A stretch of 64,000 nucleotides of DNA from Luteococcus japonicus (GCF_003752415.1 NZ_RKHG01000001.1:3348001-3412000), one strand, 5' to 3'; counted from the stretch's first letter, positions 8,601 to 17,021 are shown. Translations and numbers: made by a program. The notes: generated by a model not told the origin, from the sequence alone.

Positions 8601-9597
8601 CCGGATCGCCTTCCGGATCACAGAGAATGGCCGCGAGACCCGCCGCAGCAAGGACTTCGCGGACCTGCGGCAGGACCTGGCCCGCAAGGTCAGCCAGACG
8701 CTGACCCGGGCCAGCGCCAAGAAGGCCGTCACCGGCGCCACCAGCTGGACGATGGGCCCCATCGACCGCACCCTGCAGGTGGAGAAGAGTGGCACGAAGG
8801 CCATCGGCTATCCCGCGTTGAAGGACGAGGGATCCAGCGTCGGCGTCGTCGTGCTGGACACCGCCGAGCGTGCCAGCCAGTCCCATGCGAAGGGTCTTCG
8901 GCGGCTGTTGGTGCTCACCCTGCCGGATCCGACGAAGTGGGTGGTCAGCCACCTGTCCAACCCGGACAAGTTGGCCCTGGGCAATTCCCCGTACGCGTCG
9001 GTGCCGTCCCTGCTAACCGATGCCCGGCTCAAGACCGCCGAGCAACTGGCCAGGCGCTGGGCGCAGGAGAACAAGCTCGGCCTCGATGATGTGCGCGACG
9101 CCCAGACCTACGAGCGTCTGGCCCTGTTCGTGCGCCAGGAACAGGCCGACGCGATGCGCGCGGTCGTCGCGACCGCGGCCGAGGCCCTGCGCAATGCCAC
9201 GGCAGCCCGGTTGGCCATCGGTTCCCATCCGGCGGGCGAGGTGCGCGAGGACGTGACGGCCCAGCTCGACAACCTCGTCTTCACCAACTTCATCAGCGCT
9301 ACGCCGGACCCGTGGTACGGGCACCTGCCGCGCTATGTGAAGGGGATCACGTTGCGCCTGGCTGGCGCCGCCTCCAGCCCGTCACGGGACAGGCAGGGGG
9401 CACTGCTCGTCGACGAGCTGGAGGCCGAGTATGCCCGGCTGTGCGATGCCCAGCCGCCCGGCCCGCTGCCCGCCGCGGTCGAGGAGATTGGCTTCCTGAT
9501 CGAGGAACTGCGGGTGCAGCAGTTCGCCCAGCAGCTGCGCACCGCCGTCACCGTCTCACCCAAGCGGATCCGAAAGGCGATGGCGGAGGCCCACTGA
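5668..9597 (+). CDS. hrpA: ATP-dependent RNA helicase HrpA (DEAH box)
   Basis: A 1309-residue protein of the expected HrpA length. The Walker A motif GETGSGKT is at residues 41-48, the DEAH box at about 135-138 in TIIIDEAHER, and SATI near 167. The second RecA domain has LVFLSGEREIRDA and NVAETSITVPGIRYVID, and motif VI is QRSGRCGRVAPG. A helicase-associated domain follows, then the long C-terminal DUF3418-type region that distinguishes HrpA from short DEAH helicases. HrpA proteins act on mRNA and ribosomes in the cytoplasm, including rescue of stalled or collided ribosomes in E. coli. It is transcribed on its own. The gene immediately upstream is the candidate hairpin RNA. Confidence 0.96.
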   Translation: MTEPRQMPEPRLEFDPSLPIAEHADEIAAFIREHQVVVVAGETGSGKTTQIPKICLALGRGRIAHTQPRRIAARTVAERIAEECDTPLGDLVGYQVRFTRKAGKDTRVKVMTDGVLLAEITHDRDLRRYDTIIIDEAHERSLNIDFLLGYLKQLLPRRPELRVIVTSATIDTARFAEHFSNTAGEPAPVIEVSGRTHPVEMRYRPLVADGETAEVADQIDGICKAVTELSREGAGDILVFLSGEREIRDAAEAVNGLKLSDTEVLPLYARLSAAEQHRVFTAHTGRRVVLATNVAETSITVPGIRYVIDPGMARISRYSARTKVQRLPIEPVSQASANQRSGRCGRVAPGIAIRLYSEQDFLARPEFTEPEILRTNLASVILQMAEAGLGDIGSFPFVEAPDRGQITDGLRLLDELGALKPGSHSHPKLTRVGHRLARIPLDPRLGRMLLEAERQGCVREVQVLVAGLAIPDVRERPAEKREQADQLHRRFWTAVMPQPEPEPEASEGPKRHTAHTRAAERVAASGGEPDSGGDIMAMLRLWDYLRSQKKALSGNAFRRMCRDEFIHFLRVREWEDLHTQLRDISKEIGLERNSAPAPADKVLTAVLAGLLGHVGLADLREQDQPKKDRNGKRRRPGPREYLGARGARFAIQPGSALAKNPPPLVMAVELVETSRLWARTVAAITAEQVEEVAGDLLKRSYSEPHWSTNSGSVVAYEKVTLYGVPVIAERPVSYARIDPVVAREIFIRSALVEGQWRTRHHFFHHNRKVREQAEELEERSRRRDITVDDQQIFDFYDARIPAEVVSVQHLDAWLRRLPDKRLLEMGMDDLLAPEADQVDAGDFPDHWVVPARDGGELRFDIDYVFDPGSGHDGVTVAIPLAQLNQISAEPFSWQVPGLRHELATELIRALPKSVRTSFVPAPNHARAALDWLDEMAKVGQGPDHSTRFCDELGRALRQLTSVTVEPQQWSPDAVPDHLRIAFRITENGRETRRSKDFADLRQDLARKVSQTLTRASAKKAVTGATSWTMGPIDRTLQVEKSGTKAIGYPALKDEGSSVGVVVLDTAERASQSHAKGLRRLLVLTLPDPTKWVVSHLSNPDKLALGNSPYASVPSLLTDARLKTAEQLARRWAQENKLGLDDVRDAQTYERLALFVRQEQADAMRAVVATAAEALRNATAARLAIGSHPAGEVREDVTAQLDNLVFTNFISATPDPWYGHLPRYVKGITLRLAGAASSPSRDRQGALLVDELEAEYARLCDAQPPGPLPAAVEEIGFLIEELRVQQFAQQLRTAVTVSPKRIRKAMAEAH

Positions 9598-9678
9598 GGA
9601 GTGCACAAGGGCGGGAATGGATGGACCCGGGCCGACGGTTGTGTTTCCGGACGACAACACCGATGGAAAGACGAACCA

Positions 9679-10791
9679 GTGATTGACCTCTTTGCCCCCG
9701 CAACCGCAGGCGCCCTGCAGTTGAAGAACCGCGTGACGATGGCTGCGCTGACGCGATCGCGTGCCGGGGCGGACGGCGTTCCCACCGACCTGCACGTCGA
9801 GTACTACGCCCAGCGCGCCACTGCCGGCCTGGTGGTGACCGAGGGCACCCGCACCAGCGGGGTGGGGCAGGCCTTCATCGGGCAGGCGGGCATCCACAGT
9901 CACGAGCAGGTTGCCGGCTGGCGACGGGTCGCCGACGCGGTGCACGCCGCGGGTGGCACCATCGTCATGCAGATCATGCATGGCGGCCGCCTCACCCTGT
10001 CCAGCATCAACAATGGTGAGCAGGCGGAGGCGCCCAGCGCCATCGCCCCGGTGATGCGCGCCCCCCAGGGCGGGGAGGTGCGCGTCAGCCTGCACGGTGC
10101 CGACGGCAGGCAGGACGTCCCCGCGCCCCGCGCACTGGAGACCGACGAGTTGTCGCGCATCGTGGACGAGTTCGTCACCGCGGCCCGCAATGCCGTCGCG
10201 GCGGGTCTGGACGGCGTCGAGCTCCACAGCGCCAACGGCTACCTGTTGCATGAGTTCCTCGCGCCCTCGGGCAACCAGCGCACCGACGAGTACGGCGGCT
10301 CACCGGAGAACCGTGCCCGTCTGGGCGTCGCGGTGGTCCGGGCCGTCGCCGCCGAGATCGGGGCCGACCGGGTCGGCCTGCGCATCTCGCCCGAACACAA
10401 TGTCCAGGGCCTGGTGGAGGACGACCGTGCCGACGTGCTGGCCACCTACGGGGCCCTGTTGGACGGCATCGCGGACCTGGACATCGCCTACCTGTCCATC
10501 CTGCACGCTGACATCGACGGCGACCTGGTGGCAGCCCTGCGCTCCCGGTTCGGCGGGTTCACCCTGCTGAACAGCGGTTTCGGCTCGGTCACCACCCGGG
10601 AGGAGGCCGCTCACATCGTCGAGGACGGTCTGGCGGATGCCGCCGTGGTGGGGCGTCAGCTGATCGCCAATCCCGATCTGGTGCGCCGCTGGCAGGAGGG
10701 TCTTGAGCGCAACACCCCGGACTTCTCGACCTTCTACACCCCCGGAGCACACGGTTACACGGACTACCCCTTCGCGGGACAGGAAGCCTGA
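9679..10791 (+). CDS. alkene reductase, old yellow enzyme family
   Basis: A 370-residue TIM-barrel flavoprotein starting at GTG 9679 (VIDLFAPATAGALQLKNRVTMAAL) after GGAAAG. Family marks include LTRSRAG, the FMN-binding MQIMHGGR, the substrate-binding pattern LHSANGYLLHEFLAP followed by NQRTDEYGGSPENRAR, the glycine-rich NSGFGSVTTREEA, and DAAVVGRQLIANPDL. Old yellow enzymes reduce activated alkenes, nitro compounds and quinones with NADPH using FMN. It follows hrpA by 81 bases and may be read through from it. The next gene (LysR type) is convergent and begins its 3' end 4 bases away. Confidence 0.93.
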   Translation: MIDLFAPATAGALQLKNRVTMAALTRSRAGADGVPTDLHVEYYAQRATAGLVVTEGTRTSGVGQAFIGQAGIHSHEQVAGWRRVADAVHAAGGTIVMQIMHGGRLTLSSINNGEQAEAPSAIAPVMRAPQGGEVRVSLHGADGRQDVPAPRALETDELSRIVDEFVTAARNAVAAGLDGVELHSANGYLLHEFLAPSGNQRTDEYGGSPENRARLGVAVVRAVAAEIGADRVGLRISPEHNVQGLVEDDRADVLATYGALLDGIADLDIAYLSILHADIDGDLVAALRSRFGGFTLLNSGFGSVTTREEAAHIVEDGLADAAVVGRQLIANPDLVRRWQEGLERNTPDFSTFYTPGAHGYTDYPFAGQEA

Positions 10792-10795
10792 ACGG

Positions 10796-11686
10796 CTACC
10801 GGGATGCCGCGATCCGGACCAGTTCCCGGGCCAGCGGCTCGGGAGAGCGGCCGGTCCAGATGGCGCGCAGCTGGCGGGTCAGGACGTCGGGTTCGGCGAG
10901 CTGGACCAGCCTCACCCGGCCCTGCTCGACGGCGCCACGCACCGCCAGCTCGCTGAGCACTGCCGGCCCCGCGCCCGCGGCGCAGGCGCCCAGTACGGCA
11001 TGGTTGCTGCTCAAGACCAGCGACGGGGCGGCCACCGGGTGACCGGCCAGCGCGGCGTCGAGGGTCTCCCGGGTGCCGGAGCCCAGCTCGCGGACCACCA
11101 GTGAGGTCTTCGCCAACTCGGCGAGGCTGAGGGGGCGTCGATGGTGCACCCAGCGATGCTGGGGGTCGACCACGACGCACAATCGGTCGGTGTGCACGGT
11201 GCGCGTGGTGATGCCCGCCGGGAGGTCCGGGGTCTCGATGAAGCCCACGGGCACCTGGTGGGTCAGCACCTGGGCGATCACGGTGCTGGAATTGGTGACC
11301 GTCATGTTCCAGCCGGCATGGGGATCCAGCTGGTGCAGCCGTGCCAGCCAACGGGGAGCCAGGTATTCCGCAATGGTCTGGCTGGCGGCGAAGTCCATTC
11401 GCCGGGAGGCCTGGGTCGACAGGGCCTCGGCCCCGTCGAGGAAGAAGCGGGCCTGTGCCAGCAGCGGTGCGCCCAGGTCCACCAGCTGTCGTCCCGCGTC
11501 GCTGAGCGTCGAGCCTCGGTGGCTGCGCACCAGGAGCGTCAATCCCAGGCGGCGCTCCAGACGGGCAATCGCGCGGCTGGCATTGGGCTGGGCGAGGCCG
11601 AGCTCCCGGGCCGCGGCGGTCAGGCTGCCGGTCCGCGCGGTGGCATCCAGCAGGTCGAGCACGGCAAGCTCTGGCCAATCAGTCAT
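10796..11686 (-). CDS. LysR family transcriptional regulator (YeiE-like position)
   Basis: A 296-residue regulator. Residues about 5-65 form the LysR winged helix (TGSLTAAARELGLAQPNASRAIARLERRLGLTLLVRS), followed by a linker helix and a periplasmic-binding-protein-like effector domain. Binding-domain landmarks are VGFIETPDLPAG, LCVVVDPQHRW and LVVRELGSGTRETLD, the last typical of the CysB/CbbR/YeiE branch. It is divergent from a YeiH-type gene with 69 bases between starts, an arrangement matching yeiE-yeiH of enterobacteria, so regulation of that transporter is likely. A TATCAT box lies 6 bases upstream of the ATG, consistent with a leaderless message. Confidence 0.92.
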   Translation of the reverse strand: MTDWPELAVLDLLDATARTGSLTAAARELGLAQPNASRAIARLERRLGLTLLVRSHRGSTLSDAGRQLVDLGAPLLAQARFFLDGAEALSTQASRRMDFAASQTIAEYLAPRWLARLHQLDPHAGWNMTVTNSSTVIAQVLTHQVPVGFIETPDLPAGITTRTVHTDRLCVVVDPQHRWVHHRRPLSLAELAKTSLVVRELGSGTRETLDAALAGHPVAAPSLVLSSNHAVLGACAAGAGPAVLSELAVRGAVEQGRVRLVQLAEPDVLTRQLRAIWTGRSPEPLARELVRIAASR

Positions 11687-11692
11687 GCGTCG

Positions 11693-11698
11693 ATGATA
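11693..11698 (-). promoter_or_regulatory. -10 box TATCAT of the LysR gene
   Basis: TATCAT on the minus strand ends 6 bases before the ATG. It lies in the 69-base gap shared with yeiH, where a LysR operator is also expected, though no clear T-N11-A site could be singled out. Confidence 0.5.
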
Positions 11699-11755
11699 TG
11701 ACCCGATGGCATCGCCGGTCTTCTGCCGCTCCGGCCCGCTGGCAAGGATGGACAG

Positions 11756-12739
11756 GTGAAGAACCTTCGACGTCTGCTGCCCGGCCTCCTGCTCTGCGCG
11801 GCGGGTGCCGTGCTCGCCGTCCTCGTCAACCGGGCGGTGCCGACGATGAGTGCCCTGCTGGTGGCCATCCTGCTGGGCGTCGCCGTCACCAACCTGGTGC
11901 CGGTCCCACCACGCTTCCAGCCGGGGGTGGCCTGCAGCGCCAAGCGGCTGCTGCGGATCGGTATCGTCCTGCTGGGCCTGCAGCTGGTGCTGGGCGACAT
12001 CGCGCGGCTGGGGGCCGGGATGGGCCTGGTCATCGTCGTGGTGGTCCTGTTCGGCATCCTCGGCAGCTTCGCGCTCGGCCGCGCCCTGGGCATGGCCCAC
12101 ACCCAGTGCCTGCTGATCTCTTCGGGCTTCTCCATCTGCGGTGCGGCGGCCGTGGCCGGGGTGAACAGCGTTGTGGACGCCGACGAGGACGAGGTGGCCA
12201 CCGCCATCGCTTTGGTGGTGCTCTACGGCACCCTGATGATCCCCATCGTCCCGCTGCTGGCGCACCTGTTCGGGCTCGGCACCCTGCCCTCGGGGCTGTG
12301 GGCGGGGGCCTCCATCCACGAGGTGGCACAGGTGGTGGCCGCCGGTGCGGCCCTGGGTCCCGCGGCCCTGAAGGTGGCCGTCGTGGTGAAGCTGGCGCGG
12401 GTCCTGATGCTCGCTCCCGTCGTGGTGGTCATGGGCGCCTGGCTGCGGCGCTCCCGGCCGGCGCAGCCAGGCGCCAACCGCCCGCCGATCGTGCCGCTCT
12501 TCGTTGCGGGATTCGTGGCCATGGTGCTGCTGGCCTCCCTGCACGTGGTGCCCGCGGGCTGGCTGCCCGTCATCAAGATCGTGCAGACGGTGCTGCTTGC
12601 CGCGGCCATGTTCGCCCTGGGGCTGGGAGTGAAGGTCTCCAGCCTGGTGAAGGTCGGCCCCAAGCCCTTCGTCCTCGGCCTGCTCACCACCGTGTGGGTG
12701 GCCGGGATCGCTCTGGCGGGCGTGATGCTGGTCAGCTGA
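11756..12739 (+). CDS. YeiH family putative sulfate exporter (UPF0324)
   Basis: A 327-residue membrane protein with about ten helices and the UPF0324/YeiH signatures: LLVAILLGVAVTNLVPVP near the start, KRLLRIGIVLLGLQLVLGDI, and the central FSICGAAAVAGVNSVVDADEDEVATAIALVVLYGT, which contains the conserved SICG(A)AAV motif. Members are called sulfate or sulfite-related exporters, but the substrate is not firmly established. It starts at GTG 11756 after AAGGATGG. The divergent LysR gene is its likely regulator. No downstream partner shares the operon: the thioesterase follows after 65 bases with its own -10-like box. Confidence 0.88.
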   Translation: MKNLRRLLPGLLLCAAGAVLAVLVNRAVPTMSALLVAILLGVAVTNLVPVPPRFQPGVACSAKRLLRIGIVLLGLQLVLGDIARLGAGMGLVIVVVVLFGILGSFALGRALGMAHTQCLLISSGFSICGAAAVAGVNSVVDADEDEVATAIALVVLYGTLMIPIVPLLAHLFGLGTLPSGLWAGASIHEVAQVVAAGAALGPAALKVAVVVKLARVLMLAPVVVVMGAWLRRSRPAQPGANRPPIVPLFVAGFVAMVLLASLHVVPAGWLPVIKIVQTVLLAAAMFALGLGVKVSSLVKVGPKPFVLGLLTTVWVAGIALAGVMLVS

Positions 12740-12792
12740 CCGCGGGCCGGAACACACAGCGAACCTTCCACGGCTCCCCAACACGATGGTGG

Positions 12793-12798
12793 CACACT
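12793..12798 (+). promoter_or_regulatory. -10-like box CACACT before tesB
   Basis: CACACT ends 6 bases before the GTG start. This is the same spacing seen for the TACCCT boxes of parE and the APC permease, so a leaderless transcript is plausible although the first base deviates from TAnnnT. Confidence 0.35.
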
Positions 12799-12804
12799 GT
12801 CTGC

Positions 12805-13662
12805 GTGCCACAGACCACCGAAGAACTCGTCCAGCTGCTCGACCTCGAGGAAATCGAGATCGGACTCTTCCGCGGAGCCCAGCCCCAGACCGAGCTGCAG
12901 CGCACCTACGGCGGGCAGGTGCTCGCCCAGTCCCTGATGGCCGCCTACGGCACCGTCACCGAGGACCGGATGTGTCACTCGCTGCACGCCTACTTCCTGC
13001 GCGGCGGCATGCCGGACAAGCCGATCATCTACGACGTGGAGAATGTCCGCGACGGCGGGGCCTTCAGTTCCCGACGCGTCGTCGCCCGCCAGGGTGGCCG
13101 CCCCATCTTCAACATGAACGCCAACTTCCACATCAACGAGGGTGGGCTGGACCACTCCGACCCGATGCCGCGTGGCGTCCCCGCACCCGAGGACTGCCCC
13201 TCGCTGGTGCAGATGATGAAGGAGCGCTTCGGGGCCTCGTCGAGCTTCTTCAGCGAGTGGGATGCGCTCGACGTGCGCTTCGCCGGTGACTCGGGACATT
13301 CCAAGCAGATCGAGCGGGGCGCCCACCAGGCCCACATGCGGGTCTGGGTGCGCACCACCAGCGCCCTGCCCGATGACCAGCGGCTGCACCAGGCCGTGCT
13401 CGCCTACCTCTCGGACATCACGATCCTGAGCGTCTCGACCGTTCCCCACGAGGTCGTCTTCCACTCACCGTCGATGAGCATCGCGTCGCTTGACCACGCC
13501 ATGTGGTTCCACCGGCCCGTGCGTGCCGACGAGTGGGTGCTCTACGACCAGGTCTCGCCGTCGGCCAGCAATGCGCTGGGCTTCTCGACCGGTCGCCTGG
13601 TGCAGGGAAATGCCCTCATGGCCTCGTGCAGCCAGGAGGGCATGATCCGGGTGGTGAAGTAG
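12805..13662 (+). CDS. tesB: acyl-CoA thioesterase II
   Basis: A 285-residue double-hotdog protein of typical TesB length. The N-terminal hotdog has FRGAQPQTELQRTYGGQVLAQSLMAA (the GGQ.LAQ helix) and HSLHAYFLRGG. The C-terminal hotdog has HQAVLAYLSDITIL, with the catalytic-type D, and SIDHAMWFHRPVRADEW with a change to SLDHAMWFHRP. The enzyme hydrolyses medium- and long-chain acyl-CoA to free CoA and fatty acid in the cytoplasm. Start GTG 12805 gives VPQTTEELVQLLDLEEIE; longer extensions would run into yeiH antisense. The gene ends in a gap holding a large palindrome shared with the convergent sigma gene. Confidence 0.94.
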   Translation: MPQTTEELVQLLDLEEIEIGLFRGAQPQTELQRTYGGQVLAQSLMAAYGTVTEDRMCHSLHAYFLRGGMPDKPIIYDVENVRDGGAFSSRRVVARQGGRPIFNMNANFHINEGGLDHSDPMPRGVPAPEDCPSLVQMMKERFGASSSFFSEWDALDVRFAGDSGHSKQIERGAHQAHMRVWVRTTSALPDDQRLHQAVLAYLSDITILSVSTVPHEVVFHSPSMSIASLDHAMWFHRPVRADEWVLYDQVSPSASNALGFSTGRLVQGNALMASCSQEGMIRVVK

Positions 13663-13679
13663 GCGCCCGCCCCAACTGG

Positions 13680-13749
13680 GACGCCGCGATGGTTCTTCGA
13701 CGTAGCTGACCTCGCTGGGGTCGCAACGTCGAACAACTATCGTGACGTC
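13680..13749. repeat. dispersed palindrome, copy A (convergent tesB / sigma gap)
   Basis: The left arm starts GACGCCGCGATGGTTCTTCG and continues to ACCTC at 13713. The right arm (13717-13749) is its imperfect reverse complement, ending in CTATCGTGACGTC. The arms are about 33 bases with a very short loop. The same core (GTTCTTCGACGT, GC, ACCTC) occurs in the palindrome at 40513-40580. Both copies lie between convergent genes. They may act as bidirectional terminators or represent a REP/MITE-like family. Confidence 0.6.
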
Positions 13750-13776
13750 CGCAGTGGTGGCCCTGCGCGAGTCAGG

Positions 13777-14697
13777 TCAGGCGGCGTCGCGCAGCTGGGC
13801 GAGCGCATTGCGCTCGATCTGGCGCACCCGCTCGGCCGTGATGCCCCAGACGGCGCCGATGTCGGCCAGCTTCGCCTGGCGCCCGTCGGACAGGCCGTAG
13901 CGACGCCGCACCACGTCGGCGGAGCGGTCGTCCAAGCCGGCGAGCATGTCCTCCAGGACCTGCCGCTCCTCGGCATCCAGCACCATCTCGTCGGGGCCGG
14001 GAGCGGTCTCCTTGGCTATCAGGTCGCCCAGGGAGGTGTCGCCGGACTCCTCGACAGGGGCGTCCAGGCTGATGTGGTCCCGGCTGTAGCGGATCAGGTC
14101 CACCACTCGTTCCTGCTCCAGGCCCAGCTCGTCGGCGATCTCGGCGACTTCGGGTTCGCGGCCCAGCTGGCGCTCCAGGTTGCGGCGCACGGCGTTGACC
14201 TGGTTGACCTGCTCGGCGACATGTACGGGCAGCCGCACGATCCGGCCCTGCTGGGCGATTCCGCGGCTGATGGCCTGGCGCACCCACCAGGTGGCGTAGG
14301 TGGAGAACTTGAAACCCTTGGTGTAGTCGAACTTCTCCACGGCGCGGATGAGGCCGGTGTTGCCCTCCTGCACGAGGTCCAGCAGGGGCATCTGCGCCCG
14401 GCCGAACTTGCGGGCCACGGACACCACCAGACGCAGGTTGGCCTGGACGAAGCGCTGCATCGCGGCATCGCCCTCGTCGACCATCAGTTGCAGCTGTTCG
14501 GTGGTCACCTTCTTGCGGGTCTTCAGCTCACCGTCGAGCAGGGCACGTGCGTAGAGCCCCAGCTCGATCGTGCGGGCCAGCTCCACCTCGTCGGCGGCGC
14601 TCAGCAGGGGAGTGCGGGCGATCGACTCGAGGTAGAGGCCGACGGAGTCCTTGCCGTCGATGCCCTCGCTGCTGCGAACTCGCGTTCGTGTGTCCAT
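13777..14697 (-). CDS. RNA polymerase sigma factor, group 2 (SigB/HrdD-like)
   Basis: A 306-residue sigma-70 protein lacking the long N-terminal region 1.1. Region 1.2 is SVGLYLESIARTPLLSAADEVELARTIE. Region 2 is [57 protein letters not shown]. Region 3 follows, and region 4 carries RRRYGLSDGRQAKLADIGAVWGITAERVRQIERNAL. This is the primary-like stress sigma of actinobacteria (SigB of mycobacteria/corynebacteria, HrdA/C/D of streptomycetes). The true start is ATG 14697, 8 bases after GAAAGGTGG; the upstream GTG at 14709 lies inside that ribosome site. It is convergent with tesB across a palindrome. The principal sigma gene lies 2.5 kb away, beyond oligopeptidase B. Confidence 0.93.
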   Translation of the reverse strand: MDTRTRVRSSEGIDGKDSVGLYLESIARTPLLSAADEVELARTIELGLYARALLDGELKTRKKVTTEQLQLMVDEGDAAMQRFVQANLRLVVSVARKFGRAQMPLLDLVQEGNTGLIRAVEKFDYTKGFKFSTYATWWVRQAISRGIAQQGRIVRLPVHVAEQVNQVNAVRRNLERQLGREPEVAEIADELGLEQERVVDLIRYSRDHISLDAPVEESGDTSLGDLIAKETAPGPDEMVLDAEERQVLEDMLAGLDDRSADVVRRRYGLSDGRQAKLADIGAVWGITAERVRQIERNALAQLRDAA

Positions 14698-14833
14698 GGG
14701 ATTGACCACCTTTCACCGGTTCTTCAACCCCCACAACGCATGACATTCCCGAAACGATCCACGAAAGTGCCCACGGATCGTGAAATCACGCTGTGAGCGG
14801 ACAAGGCGGGACCGTGGTCGTAGGAATACGACG

Positions 14834-14863
14834 GCGGGGCTCAGGGTTTTCCCTGAGCCCCGC
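14834..14863 (-). terminator. terminator hairpin after oligopeptidase B
   Basis: GCGGGGCTCAGGG pairs perfectly with CCCTGAGCCCCGC across a TTTT loop: 13 base pairs. It lies 19 bases past the stop codon of the minus-strand peptidase gene and upstream of the sigma gene promoter region, so it should isolate the two. Confidence 0.8.
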
Positions 14864-14881
14864 GAGCACTGCCTGGTTCGG

Positions 14882-17014
14882 TCAGCCGGTGATCTGGCTG
14901 ATGATCCACGCCAGTTCGAAGGCCTCCTCACGCCAGCCGCCGTATCGGCCGCTGACCCCACCGTGTCCGGCGACCATCTCGGTCTGCAACAGAATGGGGC
15001 GCTGCGGATCCGGCTCGACGGTCTCCCGCAGCCGGGCCACCCACTTGGCGGGCTCGGTGAACAGCACACGGGTGTCGTTCAGGCTCGTGGTGGCAAGGAT
15101 CGCCGGGTAACGGACCGCGCGGATGTTCTCGTAGGGGGTGTAGCCCTTCATGCAGGCGTAGACCTCCGGGTCCTCCATCGGATTGCCCCACTCCTCCCAC
15201 TCGACGACCGTCAGCGGCAGCTCCGGCTTCAGGATCGTCGTCAGCGCGTCGACGAAGGGCACGCCGGCATGCACCGCGCGGAAGAGCTCCGGCGCCAGGT
15301 TGGTCACCGCACCCATCAGCAGACCGCCGGCGCTGCGGCCGCGGGCGGCCAGGCGGTCGGGGGAGGTCCAGCCCAGGTCCACCAGGTGCCGGGCGCAGGA
15401 GACGAAGTCGCTGAAGGTGTTCGGCTTGGACAGCTCCTTGCCCTGTTCGTACCAGGCCCGGCCCATCTCGCCGCCGCCGCGCACATGGGCGATGGCGAAG
15501 ACGATGCCGCGCTGCAGCAGGGACAGCCGTGAGATGGAGAAGGACGGCGGGATGCAGGCCTCATAGGAGCCGTAGCCGTAGAGCAGGCAGGGGGCGCTAC
15601 CATCGGCGACGACGTCCTTGTGACGCACCAGGCTGATTGGCACCCGGGTGCCGTCCTCGGCGGTGGCCCACAGCCGCTCCTGCACGTAGTCCGCCGGGTC
15701 GTAGGCACCGTGCACCGGATGGTCCAGGACGGGGGTGCGACGCAGCAAGGTGGTGCCCAGGCCGTCCAGGTCCAGTTCCAGCACGCCGGGTGGCGTCACG
15801 AGGGAGGTGTGGAAGACGCGCACCGTCGCACTGCCGTAGTCCTGTTCGGAGTGCGGCTGCACCTCGAGCAGTGGCTCGTCGAAGCCAACCCAGCGGGGCT
15901 CCAGGAAGTCCTCGCCGTCACGGGGCAGGACAGCGATGGCGCTGAGCCCCTCGCGCCGCCCGCTGAGCACCACGTGCCCGGCATAGGCGTCGACGCTCTC
16001 CAACCGGGTGCCTGTCTGGCCGTCCACGACGGTCCTCCAGTGTTCGGCACCGGGGGAGTGCAGCGAAGCGGTGGACAGGCTGTAGTCCGCACAGTCCCGG
16101 TTGTGCAGCAGCAGGACACGGTCCCCTGCCACCTCCGCCTGGTACTCGACGCCCTCGATCCGGCCGGCGACGGTACGTGGTGCGCCGGTGGGCTCGTCGG
16201 TGGACAGCAGCCAGCACTCGCTGGTCAGCTTTGATCCGGCCATGAAGACCAGCTGGGTCCGGTCACGGCACTCGTCGACGCCCAGCCAGAAGCGGTCGTC
16301 GTCCTCCTGCAGCAGCAGCACGTCCTGCTCGGGGTCGGTGCCAAGCTGGTGGCTGAAGACCTGGAAGGGCCGCCAGGCCTCGTCGACGCGTGAGTAGACG
16401 ACGTGCTCATTGCCCGCCCAGCACAGGCCATGGGCCAGGTCCGTGTGAACCGGGCCGAAGTCCTTCCCGGTGGACAGGTCACGGACATATGAGGTGAAGC
16501 GCTCGTCACCGGCATGGTCGACGGACCACGCAAGCAGCCGGCCATCCGGCGAGACGCTGAAGGCGCCCAGCGCGAAGAAGTCGTGTCCGGCCGCCTCGGC
16601 ATTGCCGTCCAGCAGCACCTGCTCGTCCGCAAGGGCGCGGGTGGGGTCGGGGCGGATGCCATCGGTGTCGGGGACGCGGCAGCGGAGGGGATAGTCCTGG
16701 CCCTCGACGGTGCGGCTGAAGTACCACCAGCGGCTCTCGCCCTGCTCGTCATGGTGAGTGACGTGCGCCGGCACGCTCAAGTCGGTCTGCTGGGTGCGTG
16801 CCGAGATGTCGTCGAAGATCTCCTGACGCAGCCGGGCCAGGCTCGCGGTCATGGCCTCGGTGTAGCCGTTCTCCGCCTCGAGGTGTGCGATCACCGCAGG
16901 ATCGGCCTTGTCACGAAGCCATTCGTAGTCATCGGTGACGTCATCACCGTGGAAGCTGCGGATGATCGGGTGCTTGGCGGCGACGGGCGGCTGCGGCGTC
17001 GTGGTGTCAGTCAT
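14882..17014 (-). CDS. ptrB: oligopeptidase B (S9A prolyl oligopeptidase family)
   Basis: A 710-residue cytoplasmic serine peptidase. The N-terminal beta-propeller (about 60-410) is followed by an alpha/beta-hydrolase domain. The nucleophile elbow GRSAGG places Ser at residue 561. Asp 647 sits in SLNDTRV and His 684 in VAGHGG, completing the triad. The acidic EWEEWGNP segment near residue 605 is the hallmark of oligopeptidase B, which cuts short peptides after Arg or Lys. There is no signal peptide. A TAGGCT box lies exactly 7 bases before the ATG, indicating a leaderless transcript, and a strong hairpin terminates it. Confidence 0.94.
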   Translation of the reverse strand: MTDTTTPQPPVAAKHPIIRSFHGDDVTDDYEWLRDKADPAVIAHLEAENGYTEAMTASLARLRQEIFDDISARTQQTDLSVPAHVTHHDEQGESRWWYFSRTVEGQDYPLRCRVPDTDGIRPDPTRALADEQVLLDGNAEAAGHDFFALGAFSVSPDGRLLAWSVDHAGDERFTSYVRDLSTGKDFGPVHTDLAHGLCWAGNEHVVYSRVDEAWRPFQVFSHQLGTDPEQDVLLLQEDDDRFWLGVDECRDRTQLVFMAGSKLTSECWLLSTDEPTGAPRTVAGRIEGVEYQAEVAGDRVLLLHNRDCADYSLSTASLHSPGAEHWRTVVDGQTGTRLESVDAYAGHVVLSGRREGLSAIAVLPRDGEDFLEPRWVGFDEPLLEVQPHSEQDYGSATVRVFHTSLVTPPGVLELDLDGLGTTLLRRTPVLDHPVHGAYDPADYVQERLWATAEDGTRVPISLVRHKDVVADGSAPCLLYGYGSYEACIPPSFSISRLSLLQRGIVFAIAHVRGGGEMGRAWYEQGKELSKPNTFSDFVSCARHLVDLGWTSPDRLAARGRSAGGLLMGAVTNLAPELFRAVHAGVPFVDALTTILKPELPLTVVEWEEWGNPMEDPEVYACMKGYTPYENIRAVRYPAILATTSLNDTRVLFTEPAKWVARLRETVEPDPQRPILLQTEMVAGHGGVSGRYGGWREEAFELAWIISQITG

Positions 17015-17021
17015 GTCCGCC

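Noticed and set aside
5443-8952. Very long minus-strand frame opposite hrpA
   Set aside because: Shadow frame with repetitive Gly/Val/Leu/His composition; HrpA on the plus strand is complete and conserved.
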